Assembly: GCA_963715565.1 (NCBI GenBank)
Contig: OY970256.1
Span: forward strand, 3,100,001-3,164,000
Reading direction: 5' to 3'
DNA from: JACVRN01 sp963715565
GTDB lineage: Bacteria; Acidobacteriota; Blastocatellia; Pyrinomonadales; Pyrinomonadaceae
DNA length: 64,000 nucleotides
The first letter of the stretch is position 1; each line of letters begins with the position of its first letter. Below the pieces are notes generated by a model. The model worked only from the letters and a program-made list of their open reading frames with translations. It did no database searches and was not told the origin of the DNA. The position numbers and the translations under genes are program-made. Shown here piece after piece: positions 46,038-54,598 of the stretch.

Positions 46038-46919
46038 ATGCAACGCTTCTTCATCCTTGCTCTGCTTTTATTCACACTGCTGGTCTCGCACGCACATCTT
46101 CGCGCGAATGAGAGAGCGGCCCACGGTCTGGCAGACGTGAACGGCACGCGGCTCTTTTACGAGACGGCGGGCAAGGGTTCGGTCGTAGTGCTCATACACG
46201 GCGGGCTTGTGGACAGTCGTCTCTGGGACGAGCAGTTCAAAGAGTTCGCCAAAAGCTACAGGGTCATACGCTACGACCTGCGCGGGTTCGGGCGCTCCGG
46301 TTATCCCGTCGCACCCTTTTCGCACGTCGAGGATTTGTACGCGCTCCTGAAATTTTTGAAAGTCGAGCAGGCATCGCTCGTAGGTCTCTCTCTGGGCGGG
46401 ATGATCGCGATGGACTTCGCGCTCGAACATCCTGAAATGGTCGAGCGACTGGTGCTGACTTCTTCCGGCTTAAGAGGCTCGACTGCTCCCAGAAATGAGA
46501 AGGCGCGCGCCGTCTACAAGATCGCCGAAGCTGAAGGCAGAGACCGCGCGATAGATTCCTGGATGGAGAACGATTTCTTCGCGACCGGCAAGACCAACAA
46601 CCCGCAGTACGATGCGCGCATGCGCGCGATGCTGCGCGACAACTACAAGACATGGGGGCCGACGCCCACCACACTTGTCTGGAACTGGCCCAGGCAACAG
46701 ACCACCGAAAGGCTCGGCGATATCCTTGCGCCCACGCTCATCATCGTTGGCGACCGCGACGCCCCGAGCATCATGATCAACGCACAGCTCATCGAATCCA
46801 AAATTCCCGGCGCGCGCAAAGTCGTCATCACAAACGTCAGCCATCACCTCAACATGGAGAAGGCGAAAGAATATAACCGGATAGTTAAGAGCTTTTTAAA
46901 AGAAGGGGGAAAAGGGTAA
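46038..46919 (+). CDS. Exported alpha/beta hydrolase
   Basis: 293 aa from ATG 46038 (the longer frame adds 17 basic residues without signal-peptide character). Signal peptide residues 1-22. Alpha/beta hydrolase motifs are in order: VVVLIHGGLVDSRLWDEQF (oxyanion HG), nucleophile elbow LVGLSLGGMIAMDFAL (G-x-S-x-G), acid TLIIVGDRDAPS and His in VITNVSHHLNMEKA. The catalytic triad is complete. This type (catechol-ester/3-oxoadipate-lactonase-like) acts on esters or lactones; the substrate is unknown. Confidence 0.87.
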   Translation: MQRFFILALLLFTLLVSHAHLRANERAAHGLADVNGTRLFYETAGKGSVVVLIHGGLVDSRLWDEQFKEFAKSYRVIRYDLRGFGRSGYPVAPFSHVEDLYALLKFLKVEQASLVGLSLGGMIAMDFALEHPEMVERLVLTSSGLRGSTAPRNEKARAVYKIAEAEGRDRAIDSWMENDFFATGKTNNPQYDARMRAMLRDNYKTWGPTPTTLVWNWPRQQTTERLGDILAPTLIIVGDRDAPSIMINAQLIESKIPGARKVVITNVSHHLNMEKAKEYNRIVKSFLKEGGKG

Positions 46920-46985
46920 AAGGGGAAGAGGGTAAAAGATAAAGACGGTGCGCTAATCAAACATTAGTTCGACGTGAAAGATAAA

Positions 46986-47141
46986 AGCTCCGTAGGAGCG
47001 TGGATGTTTATAGTATCAGCAGCAGAAAACGAAATTAGCTCCGTAGGAGCGGCATGTCGTTGTCAGCAAACATGCCGCTCCTACGGAGCTTAATGCTTTG
47101 TTCATTCACTAAACTATAAACATCCACGCTCCTACGGAGCT
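46986..47141. repeat. Nested palindrome with four copies of CTCCGTAGGAG
   Basis: Outer arms of 29 bp are perfect (46986-47014 and 47113-47141). Inner arms of 21 bp are perfect (47037-47057 and 47070-47090). All four begin or end with AGCTCCGTAGGAGCG, itself a small hairpin. The element lies between convergent genes (46038 rightward, 47213 leftward). Flanking text at 46906-46940 and 47193-47212 is complementary poly-purine/poly-pyrimidine. Confidence 0.9.
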
Positions 47142-47212
47142 AAAAACCAGTTGCACACTTTGAACTCCGAAATTACGTTTATCGCCTTATTTTCTTTCCC
47201 CTTTTCCCCTTC

Positions 47213-47956
47213 TTATTGCTTTATCGCCGGGTTGGAGATTTTTTGCTCTGATTGTTTATTACTGCGGAGCGGGTTGGGCAGCGAGAGCGAAAGCTCTACG
47301 GGGACGACGCGCTTGAAGCTCAGGAAGAATTTTTTGAAATGACCGAAGACGTAGACGCGGCCCGTCACAGGCCACGTCTCTTTCGGGTTAGTGAATTCGC
47401 CGAGCGCGCCGGAGAGCGCACGCGCCGAGCTGATGAAGAGACGCACGGGGCGCGGCAACTTCTGCGGCTCTTTGTTCGGCAGCTCAAACGGGTGTATGTA
47501 ATCCTCTATCTCGACGGGCATGCCGTTGACCACCATGTCTTCAAAGGCCATGAAGTCTACGCGCCCGCCCTGCTTGACCGCCGCGATGGTGACGGGGACT
47601 TCGAGCGTGATTCCCAGGGGCGTAGTCCTCACCACGCGCGGCTCTCCGAAACGTATGAGCGCGTCCGAATCGGGCGCGACGCCTTCCTCCTCGTCCTTGT
47701 CCGAGTCGGAGCTTTTTCTGATGTCAACCTTCGCGCGCTCGACCTTGTAGCCGCGAATCTCTTTCGGATAAGTGCGCGCGGGCGGCGTCGTAGCCGGATA
47801 GGTGCTCGCCGTCGGTCTGACCTTAGAATCATCCTGCGCCCGCGCTGCCGCGTGAAAAACAAGCAGCGCAGAGAGAGCCAGCGCCACAAAGAACAGGCAA
47901 CTGCTCCGACTGCTCTCCCACGCTCGATGCATAAAGTCTTTACCGTTTTCTCTCAT
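47213..47956 (-). CDS. Exported protein of unknown function
   Basis: 247 aa from ATG 47956; a second ATG at 47932 is possible. A hydrophobic export segment is followed by AAARAQ. The mature part has a Thr/Pro-rich stretch, an acidic segment (SSDSDKDEEEGVAPDSD), then a folded region: IRFGEPRVVRTTPLGITLEV, KQGGRVDFMAFEDMVVNGMP and VYVFGHFKKFFLSFKRVVPV. No known motif. The beta-rich second half may be a single domain that binds a partner in the periplasm. The stop codon is adjacent to a poly-purine repeat. Confidence 0.72.
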   Translation of the reverse strand: MRENGKDFMHRAWESSRSSCLFFVALALSALLVFHAAARAQDDSKVRPTASTYPATTPPARTYPKEIRGYKVERAKVDIRKSSDSDKDEEEGVAPDSDALIRFGEPRVVRTTPLGITLEVPVTIAAVKQGGRVDFMAFEDMVVNGMPVEIEDYIHPFELPNKEPQKLPRPVRLFISSARALSGALGEFTNPKETWPVTGRVYVFGHFKKFFLSFKRVVPVELSLSLPNPLRSNKQSEQKISNPAIKQ

Positions 47957-48072
47957 CAACTTCGGCTCCTCGCCCGGTAACAGCCACGCGCGCAACGAGA
48001 GCAGGCCGTCACACGCTTACGATGCAGCGGACCGCCCTTCTAGACGCCCGCTCTTACAGATTTTTGCCCGAA

Positions 48073-48171
48073 AGAGTCGGGAATCAGGAGTCTGGAGTCT
48101 GGAGTCTGGAGTCAAAAGCAAGAACCTGTCTTTGACTCATGACTCCAGACTCTGAGACTCCTGACTCTTGC
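48073..48171. repeat. Heptamer-built palindrome e
   Basis: Left arm 48073-48117 contains GGAGTCT three times in tandem; right arm 48128-48171 carries the complement (GACTCCAGACTC...GACTCCTGACTC). It ends at the stop of the cheA-like gene. Confidence 0.85.
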
Positions 48172-50192
48172 TATAAGGCCATCTCGACCAGGCGCGGGAG
48201 GTCAAGCATCAGTGCGACCGTGCCGTCGCCAAGTTCCGCCGCGCCGCTCACGCCGCGCCAGCGAGAGGCGTGCCGCCCGAGCCCACGCACCAGCACTTCA
48301 TGATGACCATCCCAGCCTTCGACGGCGACCGCCGCGCTTCTCACCGTGCGCTCGTCAACGGACGATGCGCTCTCGCCCGCGACGTGTGAAATAACAACAT
48401 GCACAGGCGCGCCGTTCGTCGCATCGCCCGTGGTTTGAGCCAAAAGCTCGCGCATGAAAAAGAGCGGCACAAGAGCGCCGCGCCATCGCGCCACCATTTT
48501 TCCTCCGACGCGCTCTATCTCCTCCGGTTGAATAAAGCCTGCTTCCTTGATGTGGCTCGCGTCAATGCAGTAGCGATGACCGGCGGAGCGTACGACGAGC
48601 GCGGGCACAAGCGCCATCGTCGTCGGCAGCACAAGCTCGAAAGTCGTGCCGCGTCCGGGCTCGCTCTCGACACGCAGCTCGCCGCCGAATTGCTCGACCG
48701 TTCTTTCCACCACGTCGAGTCCCACACCGCGCCCGGACATCTCCGAAACAGCGCTTGCCGTCGAGAAACCCGGACGAAAAATCAGGCGCAGGCTCTGCTG
48801 TCTGGTCAACTCTCTTTCGGGCTCTATCAGCCCACGCTCAATGGCCGCGCGTCGTATGCGCTCCGCGTCGATGCCGCGCCCGTCGTCCGTGACGCGCAGG
48901 CGCACGCGGCTTCCTTCTGATAAAACTTCCACGCGAACACGCCCGCGCGCAGGCTTGCCCGCGCGATGTTCGGGCGGCTCTATCCCGTGGTCAACCGCAT
49001 TGCGCAGTAGATGAAGGAGCGGGTCTGTGACGGCGTCGGCTAGAGATTTGTCGAGGCGCACTTCGCCGCCCGAAGTTTCAAACTCGACGTCTTTGCCGAC
49101 GGCGCGCGCAGAGGCCGCGCCCGCACGCACGGCGCGCTGTAAGGTTTGCGCCACGGGAACCATACGCATCTCTATCAAACGCTCCTCAAGCTCGCGAAAG
49201 CGGCGGCGTATGCGCGCGGCGCGAATCTCAAGCTCCGTGCGTTCCGAGCGCGCTAGGTTTGTGGAAAGCGAAAGGTCCAGCGCGCCCACCGTGTCCGTCA
49301 AAAGCTCGTGAGCCGCCGAGACGGTTTCATCAAGGACGCTTAACTCAACACGCACGAGCGTCGAAAGCGGAGCGATGGATTGCGGCTGCGCGAAGTCTAC
49401 GGAAGCTGCACTCGCTTCTTCCGTTGCGCTCGTCGTGCTTTTCGCTGTCTTAGCTGTCAGCTCGGTAACGTCAGCCGCGCCGAAAGCAGAGATGCGCGCG
49501 GCCAGCTCGTCCATGCCTGCCTCTGTGGCGTAGAGAATGCGAAAGCCTATCTGGTCCGGCGCGGACGTTTCGATTCCGGGCAGCGTCGAGAGGAGCTCGC
49601 CCTCTGCGCCGAGCGTGTCTGAGAGATCGCGGAAGCGCTCGTCAAAAGTCGCTAAATCAAAATTAATAGTGATGACAAAGAGACGCGCGCCTTCCGCAAC
49701 GGCTTCGCGCAGACGATGCTCCTCGTATTCGCTGAGCGAGCGCGCGATATCGTCGGGCAAAGCACTGGTGATGTCAGCATCTTCGCGCGCAGTTTGGGAA
49801 GCAGAGGCTGGAAGCGCCAGTCGGCGCAGGCGCTCCGTGAGCATGGGATGCACAGCGTGTGTCTCGCCTCGCGCGGCGGAAACCAAAGTTTGCGCGAGCG
49901 CCTCTGCCGTTTCGTCAAAGGCGTCGAGCACGGAATCGTCCACCGCGACGCGGCCCAGACGCACACCTTCGAGCAGGCTCTCGAACTCGTGCGCCAGCTC
50001 GGCGGTCGCCACGAGATCCGCCGCCGCCGCAGAGCCCTTGATGGTATGCGCGTGGCGAAAAATGCGCGCGACCAGCTCGCGACGTGCGCGCCCCTCGTTG
50101 CGCCGCGCACGCAACGCCTCTATGTCGCCGCGCAGAATCTCTACCAGCTCCTCGGCCTCGGCCAGAAATTCGCGCAGTAGCTGCTCGTCCAT
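48171..50192 (-). CDS. CheA-type hybrid-free chemotaxis histidine kinase
   Basis: 673 aa. The N-terminal HPt domain has the phosphorylated His in IFRHAHTIKGSAAAADL. A linker region with receptor-dependent dimer helices follows, then the HATPase with N-box LLHLLRNAVDHGIEPPEHRA, G1 TDDGRGIDAERIR and G2 MSGRGVGLDVVERTVEQFGG. The C-terminus is a CheW-like domain (RYCIDASHIKEAGFI...). The first half has no P2 domain that I can recognise, as in FrzE/PilL-type kinases. It lies next to a single-domain response regulator (50280), its probable phosphate acceptor. Other che genes are not in the window, so a pathway other than flagellar chemotaxis is possible. Confidence 0.9.
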   Translation of the reverse strand: MDEQLLREFLAEAEELVEILRGDIEALRARRNEGRARRELVARIFRHAHTIKGSAAAADLVATAELAHEFESLLEGVRLGRVAVDDSVLDAFDETAEALAQTLVSAARGETHAVHPMLTERLRRLALPASASQTAREDADITSALPDDIARSLSEYEEHRLREAVAEGARLFVITINFDLATFDERFRDLSDTLGAEGELLSTLPGIETSAPDQIGFRILYATEAGMDELAARISAFGAADVTELTAKTAKSTTSATEEASAASVDFAQPQSIAPLSTLVRVELSVLDETVSAAHELLTDTVGALDLSLSTNLARSERTELEIRAARIRRRFRELEERLIEMRMVPVAQTLQRAVRAGAASARAVGKDVEFETSGGEVRLDKSLADAVTDPLLHLLRNAVDHGIEPPEHRAGKPARGRVRVEVLSEGSRVRLRVTDDGRGIDAERIRRAAIERGLIEPERELTRQQSLRLIFRPGFSTASAVSEMSGRGVGLDVVERTVEQFGGELRVESEPGRGTTFELVLPTTMALVPALVVRSAGHRYCIDASHIKEAGFIQPEEIERVGGKMVARWRGALVPLFFMRELLAQTTGDATNGAPVHVVISHVAGESASSVDERTVRSAAVAVEGWDGHHEVLVRGLGRHASRWRGVSGAAELGDGTVALMLDLPRLVEMAL

Positions 50193-50205
50193 AATGGAAT
50201 CGTAA

Positions 50206-50294
50206 CTCGTAAATCGTTAATCGTAAATCGTGAATAGACGAAGAGCGCTCGTTCCGTTTTTACGGTCCACGATTTACGATTAACGATTTACGAG
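50206..50294. repeat. Heptamer-built palindrome f, containing a stop codon
   Basis: Perfect 27-bp arms (50206-50232 and 50268-50294) of TAAATCG/TTAATCG words. On the minus strand the right arm encodes the last codons and stop of the response regulator (Leu-Val-Asn-Arg-stop). Confidence 0.92.
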
Positions 50295-50651
50295 AAACTT
50301 ATTGATGACGTGGCGAAGCTGTGCAGCCGAAAAGGGCTTGGCGAGGTAGTCGTCCGCGCCGAGCGAGAGGGCGCGCTCGCGGTCTTCCTCGGTGGCTTCG
50401 GTCGAGATGACGATGACGGGAATCTTGCGCAGGCGCTCGTTGGTCTTGACGAAGCGCACCAATTCGAGCCCGTTGATTTCCGGCATGTGAATATCGGTGA
50501 TGACCAGATCGGTCGCGGTCGTGCTGAGGAATTTGATGGCTTCGAGGCCGGTCGAGACGCGCTCGACCTGAAAGTCCTGAGGGTCTGCGAGCGCAGCCGC
50601 CACCAGAGCACGCGTCGCGAGCGAATCATCAGCCACAAGTATGCGCTTCAT
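50280..50651 (-). CDS. Single-domain response regulator (CheY-like)
   Basis: 123 aa, one receiver domain. The acidic pair is in ILVADDSLATRALV, the phosphoacceptor Asp in LVITDIHMPEINGLEL, the Thr/Ser in IPVIVISTEATEEDRE and the Lys in GADDYLAKPFSAAQL. No output domain is present. It lies 87 nt upstream of the cheA-like gene, in the same direction, so it is the likely partner. The final four residues and the stop come from palindrome f. Confidence 0.93.
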   Translation of the reverse strand: MKRILVADDSLATRALVAAALADPQDFQVERVSTGLEAIKFLSTTATDLVITDIHMPEINGLELVRFVKTNERLRKIPVIVISTEATEEDRERALSLGADDYLAKPFSAAQLRHVINKFLVNR

Positions 50652-50804
50652 CTTTTGGATTCCGGAAACGTCTGCGCGCCCGACTGGCGCAAACTATTTC
50701 GCAGTGTTTGCGCGCTGGTCGCGTGATGAGGTAGAGCGCCCTTGCGGGGCATACGCGCTTCGGGCCTTTTCAATTTAGTTTGAATAAATCTTAGCGTGGG
50801 AGGG

Positions 50805-51302
50805 TCAAGCCGAGATAGATTGTTCTTCGTCACCGCCGCTGCCCGCTTGTTCTTCCGCGTCCAGCGAATTCACTTCCGCCTGCGGGTGTTCTTCATCCAG
50901 ATCGCGCTTGATGGCATCAAGGATGCCGTTGATGAATTGGGTCGCCTCGTAGGTGGAAAACCTGCGGGCGATTTCCAGCGCTTCGTTGATGGCGACCGTG
51001 CGCGGCGTCGGCTCGTAGAGAAATTCGTAAACGGCGAGCCGCAGAATATTGCGGTCCACAATCGCCATCCGCGAGATGCGCCAGTGTTCTGCGCGCGAGC
51101 GTATGCGCTCGTCCAGACTTTCCAGACGCGCCAGCGTGCCGGTCGCAAGACGCGTGGCAAACTCCTGCGCCGCAGGACTCGTCTCGGCGTCGCCCAGCTC
51201 AGACCAGTAGTCGCGCACCAGTTCATCCACGCGCGCCTGCGAAACATCCGCCGCAAAGAGCATTTGCAAGGCGCATTCACGCGCCTTACGTCGCGAACCC
51301 AT
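50805..51302 (-). CDS. nusB: Transcription antitermination factor NusB
   Basis: 165 aa. Family marks: RRKARECALQMLFAADVSQA at the N-terminus, then RISRMAIVDRNILRLAVYEF and RTVAINEALEIARRFSTYEA with FINGILDAI. It binds boxA RNA with NusE (S10) to support rRNA transcription. An acidic C-terminal extension of about 20 residues is unusual but common in this group. It follows ribH with a 79-nt gap, the usual ribH-nusB order. Confidence 0.95.
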   Translation of the reverse strand: MGSRRKARECALQMLFAADVSQARVDELVRDYWSELGDAETSPAAQEFATRLATGTLARLESLDERIRSRAEHWRISRMAIVDRNILRLAVYEFLYEPTPRTVAINEALEIARRFSTYEATQFINGILDAIKRDLDEEHPQAEVNSLDAEEQAGSGGDEEQSISA

Positions 51303-51310
51303 AAAACCTC

Positions 51311-51386
51311 AGTGACAAGTGACAGGTGACAAGTGACGAGTTAAAAGCATTTCTTGCTTGTCACTCGTCACTTGTCACTTGTTACT
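51311..51386. repeat. Heptamer-built palindrome g, containing a stop codon
   Basis: Left arm 51311-51340 is GTGACAA/GTGACAG words; right arm 51355-51386 is the complement with one or two mismatches. It fills the ribH-nusB gap, and the TAA of ribH is the first part of the arm. Confidence 0.88.
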
Positions 51387-51861
51387 GCTTTTGAAACGCT
51401 TCCTTGTAAAGATTAACCAACTCGACAGCCGACATGGCGGCTTCGAACCCCTTGTTGCCTGCTTTCACGCCCGCGCGATCAATGGCTTGTTCGAGCGTGT
51501 CGGCAGTGACCACGCCGAAGATGACGGGCACGCCCGATTGCATCCCGGCCTGCGCGATTCCCTTGGCGGCTTCGCCCGCGACGTAATCGAAGTGCGGAGT
51601 ATCGCCACGGATAATTGCGCCCAGACAGATCACTGCATCCCAACGACCGCTCGCTGCGAGTTTGTGCGCCGCAAGCGGAATCTCCCATGAGCCCGGAACT
51701 TTGAAGACCTCTACGGCCTTTTCATCCGCCCCCAGACGCTCCAAAGCATCGAGCGCGCCTTCGACAAGCCGCGCCACCAGAAAGTTGTTCCAACGGCTGG
51801 CGACCACGGCGAAGCGAAAGCCTGATGCTGTCAAGCGACCCTGATGAATGACAGGCTGCAA
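51382..51861 (-). CDS. ribH: 6,7-dimethyl-8-ribityllumazine synthase
   Basis: 159 aa with a TTG start at 51861, preceded by GGAGAG; the longer frame upstream is unlike the family. Lumazine synthase landmarks are VVASRWNNFLVARLVEGALD (Trp site), KVPGSWEIPLAAHKLA, VICLGAIIRGDTPHFDYVAG (substrate phosphate and His), and AGNKGFEAAMSAVELVNLY. It makes the riboflavin precursor from 5-amino-6-ribitylaminouracil and dihydroxybutanone phosphate. Length is normal (about 155 aa). It is co-transcribed with nusB downstream. The stop lies inside palindrome g. Confidence 0.94.
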   Translation of the reverse strand: MQPVIHQGRLTASGFRFAVVASRWNNFLVARLVEGALDALERLGADEKAVEVFKVPGSWEIPLAAHKLAASGRWDAVICLGAIIRGDTPHFDYVAGEAAKGIAQAGMQSGVPVIFGVVTADTLEQAIDRAGVKAGNKGFEAAMSAVELVNLYKEAFQKQ

Positions 51862-52063
51862 GAACTCTCTCCAAAAATTCCGTTGACGCAAAAATTTTGA
51901 AAGCGAAGGCAGTATAGGTGAAGCAAGGGACGGGTGACAAGTAGGAACGAAGACGAGAAGGATAAACGGGCGACCAGAGCGCAAATAGAAAAAGCGCACG
52001 CAGGTCCAGTTCGCGGCGCTTTCGATTCTTTCTTTAGATGAAATTATCAGCCCAACAGGGAGA

Positions 52064-52660
52064 CTACGGATTTTCAGTTACACTCTCGCCCTCCAACTTT
52101 TGAACGCGCTCAGCTAAATCTTTATAATCGGCGCGCACTTCAAGAACATCATCGCTCAGGACACTGATCTTCCGCGTGAAGACACGAAATCCTGTACGCA
52201 TCTCGCCTCGCAAACCTTCAAGCCCTTCTTCAAGGCGGCGTTGTCCTTCAACCAGATTCTTTTGTCCCTCAACCAAACCCTTTTGTTCTTCAATCAGACT
52301 CTTTTGTCCTTCGACTAAGCTGATCTGCCCTTCCGTTAATCTTAGCTGTCCTTCCGTTAACCTTAACTGCCCTTCGGACAAGCTTAGCTGTCCCTGTGTT
52401 AAGTTCTTCTGTCCTTCCTGAAGCCCCGCGATGTCCGTCTTTATCCCGGCGACGTCCGTCTTTAATCCAGCGACGTCCGTCTTTAACTCGGCGATGTCCA
52501 CCTGCACCTTCTCCCAGATGGGTCGCGTATCATAGAGACGAACCTCCACGGTCTGCTTTAAGTCTGACAGTTCTGCTCGTATGGTCTGCACCAGCTGGAA
52601 CAGCTCATCAAATCTGCCGTTCGGCTGTCCTTCTAATTTTTTCGTCAGGTCTTTGCTCAT
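52064..52660 (-). CDS. Coiled-coil protein with 7-residue (LxEGQxx) repeats
   Basis: 198 aa. Residues about 55-80 are three copies of a 7-residue AELKTDV-type repeat. Residues about 85-150 are about ten copies of a repeat such as LRLTEGQ, LISLVEGQ and KSLIEEQ, encoded by 21-bp DNA repeats. The rest (RFDELFQLVQTIRAELSDLK, SVLSDDVLEVRADYKDLAER) is an ordinary coiled coil. The regular 7-residue unit should form one long helix. No signal peptide; function unknown. Repeat number may vary between strains. Confidence 0.8.
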   Translation of the reverse strand: MSKDLTKKLEGQPNGRFDELFQLVQTIRAELSDLKQTVEVRLYDTRPIWEKVQVDIAELKTDVAGLKTDVAGIKTDIAGLQEGQKNLTQGQLSLSEGQLRLTEGQLRLTEGQISLVEGQKSLIEEQKGLVEGQKNLVEGQRRLEEGLEGLRGEMRTGFRVFTRKISVLSDDVLEVRADYKDLAERVQKLEGESVTENP

Positions 52661-52741
52661 GCCATGTACCTCTCTTTAGTTTAAGAGGCGCAAGTAATTT
52701 TCCTAGCGTTTATTTTACGCCCGCGCGTCCTGGTTAAGCAA

Positions 52742-53515
52742 TTAGTTGCCTTTAAACACGGGCGGGCGTTTTTCCAGAAAGGCGCGTGTGCCTTCGCGCA
52801 TGTCTTCGGTCTCGAAAAGACGGCTGAACAATTCGGCTTCGAGTTTTAATCCTTCTTCCAGAGGGAGCGAGAGGCCGCGCGTGACTGCTTCCAAGCAGGC
52901 GCGTATAGCCAGAGGCGCAAGCTCCGCGATGGAGCGCGCCAGCGCTTCGGCTTCCGCTAGAAGTTGCGCAGGCTCGACCACGCGATTGACCAATCCTAAA
53001 CGCAGCGCATCCTGTGCAGAAAGCTTCGCGCCCGCGAGCATCAATTCAAGCGCACGGCCCGGGGGGATGGCGCGCGGGAGTCTCTGCGTTCCGCCGTAAG
53101 CAGGAATCACGCCGAGCCTTGTTTCCGGTAGACTGAACTCGGCGGTGTCGGAGGCGAGCCGTATATGACAGGCGAGCGCCAGCTCGCACCCGCCGCCCGC
53201 AGCCACACCATTCACAGCCGCGATGACGGGCACGCCGCAACGCTCTATCAACTCACAAACACGTTGCCCGCGCTCGGCTGCACGCCGCGCCCCTTCCGCA
53301 TCTAAATCCCGCAATAGACGTATGTCCGTCCCCGCCGAGAACGCACTATCGCCCGCGCCCGTGACGATACAGGCGCGCACATCCCGTTCGAGCCCGATGC
53401 GCTCGAACACTCCGGCCAGCTCGGCCAGCATCTCCGCCGAGAGCGCGTTCAGCTTCTCGGGCCGGTCGAGCACCACCCACGCCACACGGTCACGCAATTC
53501 AAATGAGACAGACAT
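52742..53515 (-). CDS. Enoyl-CoA hydratase/isomerase family protein
   Basis: 257 aa, full crotonase length. Oxyanion-hole and catalytic motifs: AFSAGTDIRLLRDL, then GVAAGGGCELALACHIRLAS (first Glu) and FSLPETRLGVIPAYGGTQRL (second Glu), which is the hydratase pair. The C-terminal AFLEKRPPVFKGN is typical. It hydrates 2-enoyl-CoA in beta-oxidation or a butyryl-type pathway. It lies downstream of the 3-hydroxyacyl-CoA dehydrogenase gene on the same strand, consistent with the next step. Confidence 0.92.
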   Translation of the reverse strand: MSVSFELRDRVAWVVLDRPEKLNALSAEMLAELAGVFERIGLERDVRACIVTGAGDSAFSAGTDIRLLRDLDAEGARRAAERGQRVCELIERCGVPVIAAVNGVAAGGGCELALACHIRLASDTAEFSLPETRLGVIPAYGGTQRLPRAIPPGRALELMLAGAKLSAQDALRLGLVNRVVEPAQLLAEAEALARSIAELAPLAIRACLEAVTRGLSLPLEEGLKLEAELFSRLFETEDMREGTRAFLEKRPPVFKGN

Positions 53516-53523
53516 AAGAAGAA

Positions 53524-53610
53524 AGGGATGAGGGCGGAGGGATGAGGGATGAAGTAAAGAAAGAGCGTTCTTGCTTTTACTTCATCCCTCATCCCTCCGC
53601 CCTCATCCCT
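53524..53610. repeat. Heptamer-built palindrome h
   Basis: Perfect 35-bp arms (53524-53558 and 53576-53610) of GGGATGA/GGGCGGA words, the longest perfect pair here. It lies 4 nt after the stop of the 3-hydroxyacyl-CoA dehydrogenase gene. Confidence 0.93.
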
Positions 53611-53613
53611 GCT

Positions 53614-54507
53614 TTAGACGAGGTTCATAGGCGTCGGGTTTCGCGGGTCGGTGGTGTAGTCGTAGAAGCCGCGACCCGACTTGCGCCCGTAGAGTCCTGC
53701 GAGCACCATGCGCTTGAGAAGCGGCGGCGGCGCAAAGCGTTTTTCGCGAAACTCGTTGAACATGATTTCCGCGATGTAGTAGGTCGTATCCAGACCCACG
53801 AAATCGCCCAGCGTGAACGGCCCCATAGGATAGCCGCATCCGAGCTTCATAGCGTTATCAATATCGACGATTGAGCCGACGCCTTCTTCGAGTGCGCGAA
53901 TGGCGTCGAGCATGTAGGGCACAAGCAGGCGGTTGACGATAAAGCCCGTCTTGTCTTCCGCGCGCACGGGCACTTTGCCCAACTGCTTGCCAAACTCCAC
54001 GGCACGCTCATACACCTCTTCGTCCGTCAGGATAGTACGCACCACTTCGACCAGTTTCATAATCGGCACGGGGTTAAAGAAGTGCATGCCTATAAAGCGA
54101 CGCTGGCGCTCAGGCCGTGTGGCCGTCATCATCTCCGTGATGGAGAGCGATGAAGTGTTCGAGGCGAAAATCGTTTCCGGTTTGCAAAGCTCGTCCAACT
54201 GTTTGTAGGTCTCGCGCTTGGTCTCCAGATTTTCGATGATCGCTTCGATGATGATGTCGCAATCCGCGAGGTCTTCCAGTTTGGTTGTACCTTTTAACCG
54301 CCCGCGAATCTCCTGTTGCTGCTCGGAGGTAATCGTTCCCTTCTCCGCAAACTTCGAGAGCGATTTGTCTATCCCGCCGAAGCCACGCTCGCACAGCTCC
54401 TCCGTGACTTCGCGCACTACAACTTCAAAGCCTGCGGCGGCTGCCGTCTGCGCAATGCCCGCACCCATCAGGCCGCAGCCGAGCACACCTACTTTCTTAA
54501 TGTCCAT
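53614..54507 (-). CDS. 3-hydroxybutyryl-CoA (3-hydroxyacyl-CoA) dehydrogenase
   Basis: 297 aa. N-terminal NAD-binding fold VGVLGCGLMGAGIAQTAAAA, then IIEAIIENLETKRETYKQL, catalytic Ser/His region ASNTSSLSITEMM and RFIGMHFFNPVPIMKLVEVV (His). The C-terminal helical domain has DKTGFIVNRLLVPYMLDAIR and MKLGCGYPMGPFTLGDFVGL. This is the single-domain HBD type that oxidises or reduces 3-hydroxybutyryl-CoA. The neighbour is enoyl-CoA hydratase. Length is normal. Confidence 0.94.
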   Translation of the reverse strand: MDIKKVGVLGCGLMGAGIAQTAAAAGFEVVVREVTEELCERGFGGIDKSLSKFAEKGTITSEQQQEIRGRLKGTTKLEDLADCDIIIEAIIENLETKRETYKQLDELCKPETIFASNTSSLSITEMMTATRPERQRRFIGMHFFNPVPIMKLVEVVRTILTDEEVYERAVEFGKQLGKVPVRAEDKTGFIVNRLLVPYMLDAIRALEEGVGSIVDIDNAMKLGCGYPMGPFTLGDFVGLDTTYYIAEIMFNEFREKRFAPPPLLKRMVLAGLYGRKSGRGFYDYTTDPRNPTPMNLV

Positions 54508-54598
54508 CTCAACTATTTCTCCTAATCGCTAACATGTATTTATTTCTTCATCGGTTGATTGATTCAATAAAAAAATGAACCTATGAATCAATCTCTTT

